NCBI RefSeq assembly: GCF_045348435.1
Contig: NZ_CP157484.1
Coordinates: 1,798,001 to 1,862,000 of the forward strand
From: Alsobacter sp045348435
GTDB taxonomy: Bacteria > Pseudomonadota > Alphaproteobacteria > Rhizobiales > Beijerinckiaceae
Length of the DNA: 64,000 nucleotides
Reading direction: 5' to 3'
Positions 57,372 through 64,000 of this stretch are shown piece after piece. Under the pieces are notes generated by a model, which saw nothing but the letters and a program-made list of their open reading frames with translations, searched no databases and was not told the origin of the DNA. A program made the position numbers and the translations under genes. How positions within the stretch are numbered: position 1 is the stretch's first letter; each line of letters opens with the position of its first letter.

Positions 57372-58247
57372 ATGAAGCGCGCGATAGTCTTGATAGCAGC
57401 ACTGGGTGTTAGCGCGACGGCGCAGGCGGCGGACATCTCTGCTCCGCCGCCTGCGGCTCCTGAACTCCCCATGCCGCCCAGCTGGACCTTCCGGCTGACG
57501 CCATACGCGTGGCTGCCGGGCCTGACCGGGAAGACAACGGTAAAGGGCAGGACGACCGACATCGACGCCAGCTTCACGGACGTGATCAAGTCGACCTTCG
57601 ACAACGGCGGCACGCTCGCCGCCTTGATGCTCGACGGCGAGGCGCGCAACGGCCCCTTCTCGGTCTTTGGCGACGCGATCTGGGACAGGGTCACGCTGAG
57701 CCCCTCCAGCGTGAAGAGCAAAACCCTGGAGCCCGGGATCACCGGCACGTTGGGGACGTCGCTGAACGCGAAATCCACGTCGGCGATCCTGGAGGCCGGC
57801 GCCGGCTACGAGTTCGCTCAGCTCGGGCCCGTGGCTTTCGACGTCATCGCAGGCGCACGGTACTGGTATCAGCGCGTTGAGCTCGATCTCGCCCTTTTCC
57901 CTACGTTGGACATCGGCGACCTCACCATCAGGGGCAATCGCGCCATCGGACGGTCCGGCTCGGTCGACTGGCTCGATGGATTCGTCGGGGCAAGGGCGCG
58001 CTGGGCCTTGGCTCCCGGACAGGAGATCATCCTGCGGGGCGACGTCGGCGGCGGCGGGAGCAACGTTTCGTGGCAGGCCATCGCCGCCTACAGCTACGAC
58101 TTCGCGACCCGCAACGGCGTCACCTATTCGGGCGTGCTGGGCTACAAGGCGCTCTACGTGGACTACGAGCAGGGAGAAGGCCGAACAAAGTATCGCTTCG
58201 ATGTCCTGCAACACGGCCCGGTGATTGGTCTCAACATCCGTTTCTAA
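57372..58247 (+). CDS. Outer-membrane beta-barrel-type protein
   Basis: 291 residues with a signal peptide (RAIVLIAALGVSATAQAADI). The rest is alternating beta-strands with aromatic ends (WTFRLTPYAWLPGLTG, FDVIAGARYWYQRVELDLA, VTYSGVLGYKALYVDYEQG) and a C-terminal strand ending in Phe (VIGLNIRF), as in outer-membrane barrels. I do not recognise a specific porin or enzyme. It lies between the sulfatase and the YiaW/YiaV-like pair on the same strand. Confidence 0.82.
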   Translation: MKRAIVLIAALGVSATAQAADISAPPPAAPELPMPPSWTFRLTPYAWLPGLTGKTTVKGRTTDIDASFTDVIKSTFDNGGTLAALMLDGEARNGPFSVFGDAIWDRVTLSPSSVKSKTLEPGITGTLGTSLNAKSTSAILEAGAGYEFAQLGPVAFDVIAGARYWYQRVELDLALFPTLDIGDLTIRGNRAIGRSGSVDWLDGFVGARARWALAPGQEIILRGDVGGGGSNVSWQAIAAYSYDFATRNGVTYSGVLGYKALYVDYEQGEGRTKYRFDVLQHGPVIGLNIRF

Positions 58248-58311
58248 GCTGGTTCTGGGCGGCCACCTCACAAGTGGACGCAATCGTTTTTGCAGTAACC
58301 AAGGAGACGCT

Positions 58312-58551
58312 ATGTCGCTCCTCGATCTCCTCGCCTGGGTCGTGCTGATCGTCGCGGTCGGCACACTCGTGGCGATCGTCGTGGCGCTCGGGGCGATGCC
58401 GGGCCGCATTGCGCGCCGGCGCGGGCATCCCTGGGCGGAGGCGGTCGTGGTGGGCGGCTGGGCGACGCTGGTCTTCGGTCTGCTCTTCTGGCCGCTCGTC
58501 CTGATTTGGGCCTATGTCGACGTGCCCGCGAAGCGGGAGGAGCAGCCATGA
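58312..58551 (+). CDS. Small inner-membrane protein, DUF3302 (YiaW-like)
   Basis: 79 residues with two membrane helices (LLDLLAWVVLIVAVGTLVAI and AVVVGGWATLVFGLLFWPLV) joined by GAMPGRIARRRGHPWAEAV, the DUF3302 pattern. AAGGAG precedes the ATG. Its stop overlaps the next gene by four bases (ATGA). In E. coli the related yiaW gene is paired with yiaV, a membrane fusion protein; the same pair occurs here. Confidence 0.85.
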   Translation: MSLLDLLAWVVLIVAVGTLVAIVVALGAMPGRIARRRGHPWAEAVVVGGWATLVFGLLFWPLVLIWAYVDVPAKREEQP

Positions 58552-59483
58552 TCAACCTGCTCCTTCTGAGCTATATCGCCGTCCTGGCGCTGTTCGTCTG
58601 GTTGGGCTTCATCCACCTGAACAGGTTCTGGAAGCTCTCGCCGGTTCTGGTTCTCGGCCTTTTGATGGTGGGGCTTTTCATTCCCATGGGATGGGGCCCC
58701 CCGTGGGGACCCGCGATGGTGGCGCGCAACGCCGTCCAGGTCATTCCTTCGGTTGCGGGCGAGGTCGTCGCGGTGCCCGTTCAGGCCAATGTTCCGCTGC
58801 AGCGCGGCGACATCCTGTTCAGGATCGATCCGACGACATACGAGGCGCAGGTGCACGCGATCGAGGCGCAGCTTCGTCTCGCCGAGCAACGGCTCGGCCA
58901 GTTCACGCAATTGCAGCGCAGCGATGCCGGTCGGGCCTTCGACGTCCAGCAGCGCGAGGCGGAGCGTGACCAGCTTCGCGCCCAGCTCGACGCCGCCAGG
59001 TGGGACCTCGACCGTACGACCGTGCGCGCGCCCGGCGAGGGCTATGTGACCAATCTCGCCCTGCGTCCGGGCGCCCGTGTCGGCCCACAGGCTGCGGTCA
59101 TGACCTTCATCGACACGACGGACACGATCCTCGCGGCGGAGATTCCCCAGATTGATGTCCGGCACGTCGAGGCCGGCCAGCCGGCGGAGGTGACGTTCAA
59201 GCCGCTGCCGGGCAGGGTGTTTGCCGCCCGTGTGGAGGCCGTGATCCAGGCGGTGTCCACCGGCCAGACGACGACGGGCGGGCTTGCCGTGAGGCCGGGC
59301 GAGGTCGCCACCGCCCCATTCGTCGTGCGCCTGCGGCTCGACGATCCGGCCGTTGCGCAAAGGCTCCCCGCCGGGAGCACAGGAATGGCGGCCGTGTTCA
59401 CGAACCATGTCAGTGCGAGCCATACGATCCGCAAGGTGCTGCTGCGGCAGACCGCCATCCTGAACTATGTCGATCCGTTCTGA
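58548..59483 (+). CDS. HlyD-family membrane fusion protein (YiaV-like)
   Basis: 311 residues. Two N-terminal membrane helices (LLLLSYIAVLALFVWLGF and LSPVLVLGLLMVGLFIPM) precede the periplasmic adaptor part. The first lipoyl half has QVIPSVAGEVVAVPVQANVP, a coiled-coil hairpin follows (about 100-160), then the second lipoyl half (TTVRAPGEGYVTNLALRPG). It ends with the beta-barrel domain. The ATG at 58548 overlaps the stop of the DUF3302 gene. It could connect inner and outer membranes together with the barrel protein upstream; no pump gene is nearby. Confidence 0.9.
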   Translation: MINLLLLSYIAVLALFVWLGFIHLNRFWKLSPVLVLGLLMVGLFIPMGWGPPWGPAMVARNAVQVIPSVAGEVVAVPVQANVPLQRGDILFRIDPTTYEAQVHAIEAQLRLAEQRLGQFTQLQRSDAGRAFDVQQREAERDQLRAQLDAARWDLDRTTVRAPGEGYVTNLALRPGARVGPQAAVMTFIDTTDTILAAEIPQIDVRHVEAGQPAEVTFKPLPGRVFAARVEAVIQAVSTGQTTTGGLAVRPGEVATAPFVVRLRLDDPAVAQRLPAGSTGMAAVFTNHVSASHTIRKVLLRQTAILNYVDPF

Positions 59484-59499
59484 CGAGGCGATGGAGGCG

Positions 59500-60879
59500 A
59501 TGATGATGATCAGAACCCTGGTGATCGCAGGCGCTCTGGCGGGCGTGCTCCTGCCGCGCGCCGCCAGCGCAGCGGGCGAGGAGGACCTTGCCCGAGCGAA
59601 GGTTCAGAGCCGCGCAAGGGAAGCGATGATCTGGGCGATGCCGGCGGTCAACTTCGACCTGATGGTCCAGGCCATGCAGAAGGTGGGCGGCCAGGAAAAC
59701 CAGATCGTCTACTGGTCCGGCTTCGTCGACTGGAAGAACCAGACGCTGACGCCCAATCCCAGCACGATCTACTTCATGCCGTTCGTCGACATGGCCAAGG
59801 TGGGACCGGTCGTCATCGAGATCCCGCCGGCGGAGGGCGGGTCGATCACCGGCACCATCACGGATGCCTGGCAGGTGGCGATGGAGGATGTCGGCCCCGC
59901 CGGCGCCGACAAGGGCAAGGGCGGCCGGTACCTCATCCTGCCTCCCGGCTACGCCAAGGCCCCGCCGCGCGGTTTTACAGTCCTGCGATCGCAGACGAAC
60001 ATGGCCGGCGGGCTGTTCCGATCCAACGTCGCCAGCGGCAGCGAGGCCGACATCGCCAAGGCCGTCGCATACGGCAGGCGCATCAAGCTCTACCCGCTGT
60101 CCAGCGCCGCCAAGCCGCCGGCGACAGCCTTCATCGACGCGCTGGGCGCCGAGTTCGACAGCACGATCCCCTATGACGTGCGCTTCTTCCGGTCGCTCGA
60201 CCGCGTCGTCCAGCGCGAGCCGTGGATCGAGCGCGACAAGGCGATGATCGACCTTTTGAAGTCGGTCGGGATCAAGAAAGGCAAGGCGTTTCAGCCCGAC
60301 GGCGCCACGCAGACGCTGCTCGAACAGGGTGCGCGGGATGCGCATGTCATTCTCGACCGAGGGTACGAGGCGCTGTTCTCTCCCTACTATCCTGGCCGGC
60401 AGTGGGCTCTGCCGCTCGCGCCCGAGCTGACGGAAGGGCTGGCCGACGGGTTCGCCAAGGCCGGCGTCTATCCCGTCGACACGCGCGGCGTGTTCTTCTC
60501 CATGGCGTTCTCCAGCGTGAAGCACCTGGGGACGGGCCAGTTCTACCTCGTGGCGCTGCACGACAAGGACGGCCGGCCTTTCGACGGCGGCAGCACCTAT
60601 CGGCTGACCGTGCCGGCCCATGCGCCCGTCACGCTCTACTGGTCGGTGACAGTCTATGATCGCGCCACCCACGCCCTGATCCGTGACCAGAGATGGCCCG
60701 GCCGCGGCTCCAACACCCCGGGCCTCCACAGCAACCCGGACGGGTCGGTTGACCTCTATTTCGGTCCGGCGGCGCCGGCCGGCAAGGAGGCGAACTGGAC
60801 CCCCACCAAGCCCGGCTCACGCTGGGAAGTCATGATGCGGTTCTACGGGCCGCAGAAGCCGCTCTTCGACAAGACCTGA
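59500..60879 (+). CDS. DUF1254/DUF1214-domain exported protein
   Basis: About 459 residues. Several ATGs lie together (59491, 59500, 59503, 59506); GGAGG at 59493-59497 suits the last ones. A signal peptide (RTLVIAGALAGVLLPRAASA) is followed by DUF1254 (YWSGFVDWKNQTLTPNPSTI) and DUF1214 at the C-terminus (YRLTVPAHAPVTLYWSVTVY, PGLHSNPDGSVDLYFGP). The function of these domains is not known; they often occur in envelope-associated clusters. It ends the cluster that begins with FGE. Confidence 0.88.
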   Translation: MMMIRTLVIAGALAGVLLPRAASAAGEEDLARAKVQSRAREAMIWAMPAVNFDLMVQAMQKVGGQENQIVYWSGFVDWKNQTLTPNPSTIYFMPFVDMAKVGPVVIEIPPAEGGSITGTITDAWQVAMEDVGPAGADKGKGGRYLILPPGYAKAPPRGFTVLRSQTNMAGGLFRSNVASGSEADIAKAVAYGRRIKLYPLSSAAKPPATAFIDALGAEFDSTIPYDVRFFRSLDRVVQREPWIERDKAMIDLLKSVGIKKGKAFQPDGATQTLLEQGARDAHVILDRGYEALFSPYYPGRQWALPLAPELTEGLADGFAKAGVYPVDTRGVFFSMAFSSVKHLGTGQFYLVALHDKDGRPFDGGSTYRLTVPAHAPVTLYWSVTVYDRATHALIRDQRWPGRGSNTPGLHSNPDGSVDLYFGPAAPAGKEANWTPTKPGSRWEVMMRFYGPQKPLFDKT

Positions 60880-61112
60880 GCTTTGCCGGACGTCGAGACG
60901 GTCGACATGTCGACGGCGACAACCAGGTAGGCGGCCGACGCTCGGGCGAAGGCGGCCATGTCTTAAGGCACGCCCAATACCGCTGCCCGTGCGACTTCGG
61001 CAACGGGGGGCCCTTCGCCAGCCGCTTACCCGAACCGGACGCTACAGGCGTCCGCTCAGGGTCAAAGGCTGACTTAGGTGCCTAGACGGCGCAGGCCAGA
61101 CTCAACTTTCGG

Positions 61113-61134
61113 TGGTTGCGCGTCCCCGCAACCA
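61113..61134 (+). repeat. Inverted repeat built on the tRNA-fMet 3' end
   Basis: TGGTTGCG (61113-61120) and CGCAACCA (61127-61134) are perfect inverted repeats around CGTCCC. The right half with GTCCCC is the 3' end of tRNA-fMet. The 60880-61112 stretch before it contains no gene. Confidence 0.7.
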
Positions 61135-61142
61135 AAACTCCC

Positions 61143-61178
61143 AAAACTCCCCGACGCTGCCCAGCGCCGGGGAGTTTT
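61143..61178 (+). terminator. Second copy of the rRNA-operon terminator hairpin
   Basis: AAAACTCCCC (61143-61152) pairs with GGGGAGTTTT (61169-61178). It is the duplicate of the hairpin at 28345-28380, now 260 bases downstream of the DUF1254 gene. Confidence 0.75.
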
Positions 61179-61276
61179 GCGTTCTGGGCCTGGGCCTCGC
61201 CGCACGCCGCCAGGACCGCAGACAGGTCGCCATGCAGAACCGCGTCGAGCCCGGGCCCGTGGGCGCGCGGCCGCAG

Positions 61277-61938
61277 CTAGCCCTTCTTGATCATCGAGCG
61301 GATGACATCCATGGCCTCGGCCCGGTCGGGACCGTCGAGAACCGCCTCCAGCGTCTCCACCTTGCGCCGGTAGAGCTCCGGCAGGCGAGGGTGCAGCAGG
61401 ATGTCCAACTGCGCGTCCGGCGCCGGTTTCCACTCCAGCACGCCGCGGTAGAGCGCGTTGTGGAGCACGCCCGTGCCGCGCCTGGCCTGGCCGCGCAGCG
61501 TGGTGTTGGACCAGGGCCGGCCGCCCGGGCCGGGAACGCCTTCGCGGTTGAGGTCCTTGGTGATCGCCTCCGGGCTCTTGCCGGCCCCAAACTCGCGGAA
61601 GATCCGCTCCACGACGGCCGCCTCGGCTCGCCGGCGACGCGGCCCTTGAGCACCCGGCCGAGCTGGCCGCGGCGGGTCTTCTCGCCGAGGTCGCGCAGCG
61701 CGATGTGGGCCATCATGCCCATGACGGCGATATGGATCTGGGTCACCTCGCCGAGCGTGGGGGTGAACAGCCGCACGCCATGGAAGGCCAGCATGTCCTG
61801 CAAATCGGCGGTGTCGGCCAGCCTGCGGCCGAGCCGGTCCACGGCCTCGCAGATGACGATGTCGAAGCGGCGCTGTCCGGCGTCGGCGGTGAGCTTCTGA
61901 AAGCCCGGTCGGAAGCGGCTCGCGCCGCTCAGCGCAGC
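61277..61938 (-). pseudogene. Second serine-recombinase copy, truncated and frameshifted
   Basis: Homologous to the broken recombinase at 28.5-29.5 kb. The N-terminal 45 or so codons, including the catalytic serine, are missing: homology stops at 61938. The same internal deletion and frame break after GRVLKGRVAG is present near 61640. Unlike copy 1, this copy keeps the natural C-terminus (PDAQLDILLHPRLPELYRRK) but lacks the central block from NRCSYVKDP onward. The 61939-62058 stretch that follows shows nothing. Confidence 0.88.
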
Positions 61939-62058
61939 TAAAAGAACGGAGGTGGCTGCCCCTTGCTGCGGAGAATTATGGCGTTTGGGCGCGGTCTTGA
62001 GGCCGCCTAAGCATCGCGATGTCTCCGGTCAGCAGGAGTCTTGCACGGGGCGTTCCGC

Positions 62059-62811
62059 TCAGATCTGGGCCGAGCCGCCGTCCACGAAGAGCTCGATCCC
62101 GTTGACGAAGCTGCTGTCCTCGGAAGCCAGGAACAGCGCAGCCGCGGCGACCTCGTCTGGGTCGCCGAGGCGGCCGAGGGGCGTCGTCGACTCCACGGCC
62201 TGGATCATCTTGCGCTGGACCTCCTGAGAGGGCGCCAGGCCATGCCAGCCCGGCGTCGAGGTCGCTCCCGGAGCCAGAACGTTGACGCGGATGCCCGTCC
62301 CTTTCAGGTCGAGGATCCAATTCCGGGCGAACGCCCGAAGCGCCGCCTTGCTCGCGGCATAGACGCTGAAGGCCGGCACTCCTGTGCTGGCCGCAGTGGA
62401 GCCGGTTATGATCACAGAGCCTCCGGCGCGCATCAATGGCAGGGCTTTCTGGACTGTGAAGAGGACGCCCTTTACGTTCGTTGCGAAGATGCTGTCGAAG
62501 TGCGCCTCCGTGATCTGACCGAGAGGCGCGAATTCGCCTCCGCCGGCGTTCGCGAAGAGCACATCGATCCGGCCCGCCCTGCGTCTGACCACTTCGAAGA
62601 GGTCATCGAGGTCTTCCAATCGGGCGACGTCGCCGCGGACGGCCGTGATATCGCCTCCGATCGCTTTCAGTGTCGCGTCCAGATCCTCTTGTCTGCGTCC
62701 TGTGATGAACACCGTCGCGCCTTCGGCGACGAAGCGTTTGGCGGTGGCGCGGCCGATGCCGCTATTGCCGCCAGTGATGACGGCGATCTTGCCTTGCAGC
62801 TTTACGGGCAT
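62059..62811 (-). CDS. SDR-family oxidoreductase
   Basis: 250 residues, classical short-chain dehydrogenase. The cofactor motif TGGNSGIG lies at 13-20, FANAG at about 86-90, and the catalytic YAASK at 151-155 (Tyr151, Lys155). The C-terminus FVNGIELFVDGGSAQI is typical of 3-oxoacyl-ACP-reductase-like and glucose-dehydrogenase-like members. The Arg pair after the first strand (TGRRQED) suggests NADPH. Substrate unknown. It lies just outside the island repeat. Confidence 0.92.
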   Translation of the reverse strand: MPVKLQGKIAVITGGNSGIGRATAKRFVAEGATVFITGRRQEDLDATLKAIGGDITAVRGDVARLEDLDDLFEVVRRRAGRIDVLFANAGGGEFAPLGQITEAHFDSIFATNVKGVLFTVQKALPLMRAGGSVIITGSTAASTGVPAFSVYAASKAALRAFARNWILDLKGTGIRVNVLAPGATSTPGWHGLAPSQEVQRKMIQAVESTTPLGRLGDPDEVAAAALFLASEDSSFVNGIELFVDGGSAQI

Positions 62812-62845
62812 CGAATTCCTCCTCGGAAATCCAAGCTGACTCCTG

Positions 62846-63847
62846 CTAGGTCTGTCGCGAGCTCATGGGCGTTCCGCGGGCCGAAGCCGCAACGCGCCGC
62901 GCAAAAAGGCGAAGAGACGCCGCCCCGATAAGGCCGACCGTGATGTTCGCGGCAGCAAAGAGGTATGGCGCGAGATGGGCGACCAGCCCGCCGTCCCCGC
63001 GCTCGACCATGGTCAGGGCCGCATTGGCCAAGGCGGTCGCGCCGAACGTGAACGCCCAGTACGAGAGCGCGAATGGCTGCTCCATGACCCATGGCAGCAT
63101 TCGGACCAGAAGCAGGCCCTGCAGCAGCGCGTAGCCCAGCATCGCGCGCGCTGCGAAATCGGGCGCGGCGCCCGAGGCGCTCAGATAAGCGACTGCGCCG
63201 ACAGCGGGCGGAGCGAGCTGCAGGCCCAGGAGGGGCCGAAGCGCAAGCGGCAGCGGGTCCTCGGTATAGAGGCGGTGCAGCAGAACCGACTCGATCGCCA
63301 GCCAGGTGAACAGGCCTGCGCCGAAGGCAAGCTGTGCTCCACCGGCATAACCGAGGGTCGCTGCAGCGGTCGACATAACGAATGCGCCCGCGACGAGGGG
63401 CAGGTACAGGACTGGGGTGGTGGCGGCGTGGTCGCGCCCTCCGCGCCACAGCGCGCCGGTCCGCCACAAGGCGAAAGAGAGCGTGAAGCCAGAGCCCAGT
63501 CCAAACAGGATGAGCCCCAAACTTGGAGAATAGGGCGCGACCGAGAGCCCTATCAGAGAGGCCGAGACGCCGACCAGGCCCAGGAAACAGCACTGGACAG
63601 GGTGGCGAGCCTCCGCCAGGGCCTCCTCCCGGGAGAAGACCCACCGCATCGCGTAGGCCAGGAGGAACGCTGTCCACAGCACGCCGGCGGTCAGGATCAG
63701 CGTTTCACCGCAGACGCTTGGCAGGCTCCAGACACGATGGGCGCCGCGCCAGGCGCCGCCCAGGCCGCCGACGCCCAAGACGATCCCGAACGTCGAGGCC
63801 GGAACCCCGTGCGCCTGTCCAGATACGCTCGCGCTTGTTCTCGTCAC
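62846..63847 (-). CDS. TehA/SLAC1-type (TDT family) membrane transporter
   Basis: 333 residues, about ten membrane helices, with the tellurite-resistance/dicarboxylate transporter pattern: VPASTFGIVLGVGGLGGAWR at the start and FALSYWAFTFGATALANAAL near the end, where the pore-gating phenylalanine of the family lies. Such proteins are anion channels or C4-dicarboxylate/sulfite exporters. The start is a GTG at 63847 overlapping the stop of the upstream gene by four bases (GTGA), so the two are co-translated. Confidence 0.88.
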   Translation of the reverse strand: MTRTSASVSGQAHGVPASTFGIVLGVGGLGGAWRGAHRVWSLPSVCGETLILTAGVLWTAFLLAYAMRWVFSREEALAEARHPVQCCFLGLVGVSASLIGLSVAPYSPSLGLILFGLGSGFTLSFALWRTGALWRGGRDHAATTPVLYLPLVAGAFVMSTAAATLGYAGGAQLAFGAGLFTWLAIESVLLHRLYTEDPLPLALRPLLGLQLAPPAVGAVAYLSASGAAPDFAARAMLGYALLQGLLLVRMLPWVMEQPFALSYWAFTFGATALANAALTMVERGDGGLVAHLAPYLFAAANITVGLIGAASLRLFARRVAASARGTPMSSRQT

Positions 63848-64000
63848 GACGCGGACTCCTCGGCTCGGGAGTTCGGCAGACCCTGCAAGTGGGCGTTTTC
63901 CGCCTTCAGCTCGGCGATTTTCTGCCGGAGGAGCGCCAACGCCTCCGCGAGCTCGTCCGGGGTGAAGCGAGGCCTGATGTGCTGCGGACAGTTCCAGTCG
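63844..64000 (-). CDS. Pyridoxamine-5'-phosphate-oxidase-family protein, 3' end only
   Basis: The last 51 or so codons of a gene that enters from the right edge: DWNCPQHIRPRFTPDELAEA, then a short coiled coil (LRQKIAELKAENAHLQ) and stop. The DWNCPQHI.RF sequence is characteristic of the C-terminus of flavin-binding PNPOx-like proteins. The 5' part is outside the window. Overlaps the TehA-like gene by four bases. Confidence 0.7.
   Translation of the reverse strand, partial: DWNCPQHIRPRFTPDELAEALALLRQKIAELKAENAHLQGLPNSRAEESAS

Larger units (their letters stand above)
61122..61938 (+). repeat. Direct repeat copy 2 (tRNA-fMet 3' end, terminator, broken recombinase)
   Basis: Second copy of the 28324-29390 segment, same orientation, starting at GTCCCCGCAACCAA and ending at CTCAGCGCAGC. 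Lacks the tRNA body and an internal block, but keeps the terminator hairpin (61143-61178). Confidence 0.9.

Noticed and set aside
55845..58409. 854-codon minus-strand frame
   Set aside because: Antisense of the sulfatase and barrel genes; rich in Arg, Val, Gly and without motifs.

Overview
The window comes from a high-GC alphaproteobacterium, most likely of the order Hyphomicrobiales (Rhizobiales). This rests on the 16S sequence, the operon order 16S-tRNA-Ile-tRNA-Ala-23S-5S-tRNA-fMet, an enlarged helix 9 in the 23S rRNA, and the gene content (aap amino-acid transporter, DUF849 enzymes, Crp/Fnr and GntR-FCD regulators). I cannot assign a genus by eye.

Region 1 (1-10.7 kb, all + strand) is a catabolic block. 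It holds a CitE-like lyase (5' end outside the window), a CoA-transferase-family protein, a DUF849/BKACE beta-keto-acid cleavage enzyme, a zinc-free MDR reductase, an acyl-CoA dehydrogenase and a small LuxR-type regulator. A type-I periplasmic binding protein follows, then a Baeyer-Villiger-type monooxygenase, an HSL-family esterase and a zinc alcohol dehydrogenase. The last three form a ketone-to-ester-to-alcohol/acid module that could feed the CoA enzymes upstream. A decayed phnN-like fragment and tRNA-Phe close this part.

Region 2 (11.4-22 kb) is core-like: aldose 1-epimerase-like protein, Crp/Fnr regulator, AsmA-family protein, acetoacetyl-CoA synthetase, a tiny membrane protein, and an RND efflux pump (adaptor plus permease).

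Region 3 (22.3-28.4 kb) is a complete rRNA operon with promoter, tRNA-Ile, tRNA-Ala, tRNA-fMet and a strong terminator.

Region 4 (28.3-61.9 kb) looks like an accessory island. It is bounded by two direct copies of a segment that starts with the 3' end of tRNA-fMet, continues through the terminator and contains a broken serine-recombinase gene; a third recombinase fragment lies at 31.7 kb. Inside are: an alpha/beta-hydrolase/adenylate-cyclase fusion; a frameshifted HTH gene; an M20 amidohydrolase beside a remnant of an N-carbamoyl-amino-acid hydrolase; a TRZ-type amidohydrolase; an FAD amine/amino-acid oxidase; aapJQM without aapP; a Dpp-type ABC transporter operon with two solute-binding proteins and a frameshifted permease; a DapA-family protein; a hydantoin racemase; a dihydropyrimidinase/hydantoinase; and a GntR-FCD regulator. 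Together these suggest uptake and opening of cyclic ureides or amides and use of the resulting amino acids. The same ATAC-N5-GTAT palindrome lies in front of the transporter operon and between the hydantoinase and gntR genes, so one regulator may control both. The distal part carries an AraC regulator and a cluster of formylglycine-generating enzyme, Tat-exported sulfatase, outer-membrane protein, YiaW-like and YiaV-like proteins and a DUF1254/DUF1214 protein.

Region 5 (62-64 kb) holds an SDR oxidoreductase, a TehA/SLAC1-type membrane protein and the 3' end of a pyridoxamine-5'-phosphate-oxidase-family gene.
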